Below, piece after piece: positions 63,001 through 64,000 of a stretch of 64,000 nucleotides of DNA. The notes under the pieces were generated by a model. It did not search any database, had not been told where the DNA came from, and saw nothing but the letters and a program-made list of their open reading frames with translations. Position numbers and translations under genes: made by a program. How positions within the stretch are numbered: the first letter of the stretch is position 1; each line of letters opens with the position of its first letter. Origin of the DNA: Fibrobacterales bacterium Fibro_02 (lineage in GTDB: Bacteria; Fibrobacterota; Fibrobacteria; Fibrobacterales; Fibrobacteraceae); the NCBI GenBank assembly GCA_001603905.1, contig LVAE01000007.1:1-64000 (forward strand). The letters run 5' to 3'.

Positions 63001-64000
63001 TGGAAACTCCCGAAAGTTGGGCCATTGCGTTCCTTGTCGTTTTTGTCCTGACCTCGTTCTCGTTTTCGCTGATCAAGTCCGCCTTTAGCGGAATATATGC
63101 CAAGCGCGATGCCCGTGACCGTGAAGGCCGCGAAGAGCTGGTCGCCTCGTTGGTGGAACTGCCTGGCTTTAACGAGACAATCTCGATTGGCCGAATCTTC
63201 TGTAACGTGGGTGCGGGCGTTCTCGGTTTTTATCTGTTCCAGATGATTCCGTGGAACTGGGTGCAGGAATACTGGTTCCTCGCTTTTGCCGCTTACCTGG
63301 TGGTTGCCTGCGTTGCAATCTACACGATTACGGTGTTCTTGGCGAACCTGCTCGGGAACTTGAAGCCGGATACCTTTGCCATTGTGCTGATTCCGCTGTT
63401 CAAGTTCATTCGACTCCCGTTTGCGCTGCCTGCTAAGATTTGCCATGTGCTGTTCGTCAAGATCTTGAAGGGCTTGGGCTACGATTCCAAACTCAGCTTC
63501 TTGCCCGAAGAACGCCGCGACGCCGTGCAGGCGCAGGCTGATCTCTCGGACGAGGCTGACCCTGATGGCGAAGGCCTGGAGCAGGAAGAGCGCCAGATGA
63601 TTCTGAACATCTTCGACTTCGTGGAAACCCCGGTACGCGAAATCATGACCCCGCGTGTGGACATGTGCGCTGTCGAAGCTGGAACTCCGCTCGAGGAACT
63701 GGTGAAGGTTCTGAACACCGAACGCCATTCCCGCTTGCCGGTGTACAAGGAAACCGTCGACAACATCGTCGGTATTCTTTCGAACCGTGACTTCTTGGAA
63801 TGGTACACTGAACACCGCGACGAACCGTTTGATATCATGAAACTCGTGATGCCGCCGGTCTTTGTGCCGTACCACAAGAAGATTGACGACATGCTCACCG
63901 AACTGCGCAAGACGGGTAACCAGCTTGCTATCGTGGTCGATGAATATGGCGGAACTGCTGGCCTTGTCACGCTCGAAGACATTCTCGAAGAAATCGTGGG
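63000..64000 (+). CDS. CNNM/CBS-domain transporter, HlyC/CorC family (partial, runs off the window)
   Basis: The first 333 residues are in the window and there is no stop. The N-terminal part (about 1-180) is the DUF21/CNNM membrane domain with three or four helices ([23 protein letters not shown], and [23 protein letters not shown]-like sequence in the third). CBS domain 1 begins [27 protein letters not shown] and RHSRLPVYK; domain 2 follows with [20 protein letters not shown], and the visible end [21 protein letters not shown] is the TlyC-type motif. Such proteins transport or regulate Mg2+ or Co2+. The start overlaps ybeY by one base, consistent with the ybeY-ybeX order found in many bacteria. 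Confidence 0.9.
   Translation, partial: [333 protein letters not shown]

Noticed and set aside
1-64000. tRNA or rRNA genes, prophage, insertion sequences or integrases
   Set aside because: None could be recognised. Reading by eye can miss a tRNA, so a covariance search would settle it.

Overview
The window is ordinary chromosome from a member of the Fibrobacterota, most likely the genus Fibrobacter. Three things point there: a TIGR02147-family protein (a paralogous family known from Fibrobacter succinogenes) at 22008-22841 overlapping a serine-rich lipoprotein; polyserine linkers in secreted lipoproteins, including a cell-surface beta-helix protein; and -7 boxes of the TAnnTTTG type seen in the related Bacteroidota. 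Genes are tightly packed on both strands, often with 1-4 base stop/start overlaps. I found no rRNA, tRNA, CRISPR array, prophage or insertion sequence.

Layout. 1-7014: end of ribH, nusB, then a cell-envelope glycosylation run: a DUF2723/GT117-type multispanning glycosyltransferase, two polyprenol-phosphate-sugar synthases and a GT2 enzyme with an extra C-terminal Rossmann-like domain. 7097-11118: a small Trm112-like protein, a long acidic TPR protein with eight copies of a short helical motif, and PilT overlapping it. 11233-16654: a beta-helix lipoprotein (-), then an incomplete peptide ABC transporter (permease and ATPase) with a patatin phospholipase between. 16662-21844: sirtuin and M20 dipeptidase (-), a dihydroorotate-dehydrogenase homologue, a PDZ-thioredoxin protein, a small lipoprotein and an M15 peptidase. 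22008-25420: the TIGR02147/lipoprotein pair, a divergent LpxC and FabZ. 25510-30154 (-): a translationally coupled set with an FHA-ABC exporter, a Ser/Thr kinase, YraN and a YciO/Sua5 protein.

30317-35454: aspartate aminotransferase and an MMPL exporter (-), divergent from an Omp85-type barrel (+). 35516-40192: purB, gatB, a small membrane protein, an archaeal-type IMP cyclohydrolase (PurO) and a short adenylate kinase, so three of five genes serve purine nucleotide metabolism. 40493-45777: a BY-type tyrosine kinase/chain-length regulator, citramalate synthase and HisD. 45832-53056: cNMP-binding diguanylate cyclase (-), a MtaD-type deaminase (+), dnaX (-), a small protein and pheT (-). 53200-56820: acetolactate decarboxylase (+), an RluA-type pseudouridine synthase and a COG2509 flavoprotein (-). 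56891-62082 (-): a FecR-domain protein coupled to a beta-helix plus beta-barrel outer-membrane protein. 62234-64000: a small protein, YbeY and the start of a CNNM/CBS transporter.

The points most worth a second look are: a palindromic repeat element inserted in frame within the flavoprotein gene (about 60 extra residues); a ten-A slippery run in dnaX that would yield a gamma-like short form; the FHA-exporter/kinase operon; the motif-repeat TPR protein coupled to pilT; the FecR/beta-helix-barrel operon; and a putative lipid-linked sugar/protein O-glycosylation locus. Product calls rest on reading motifs by eye; no database search was run.
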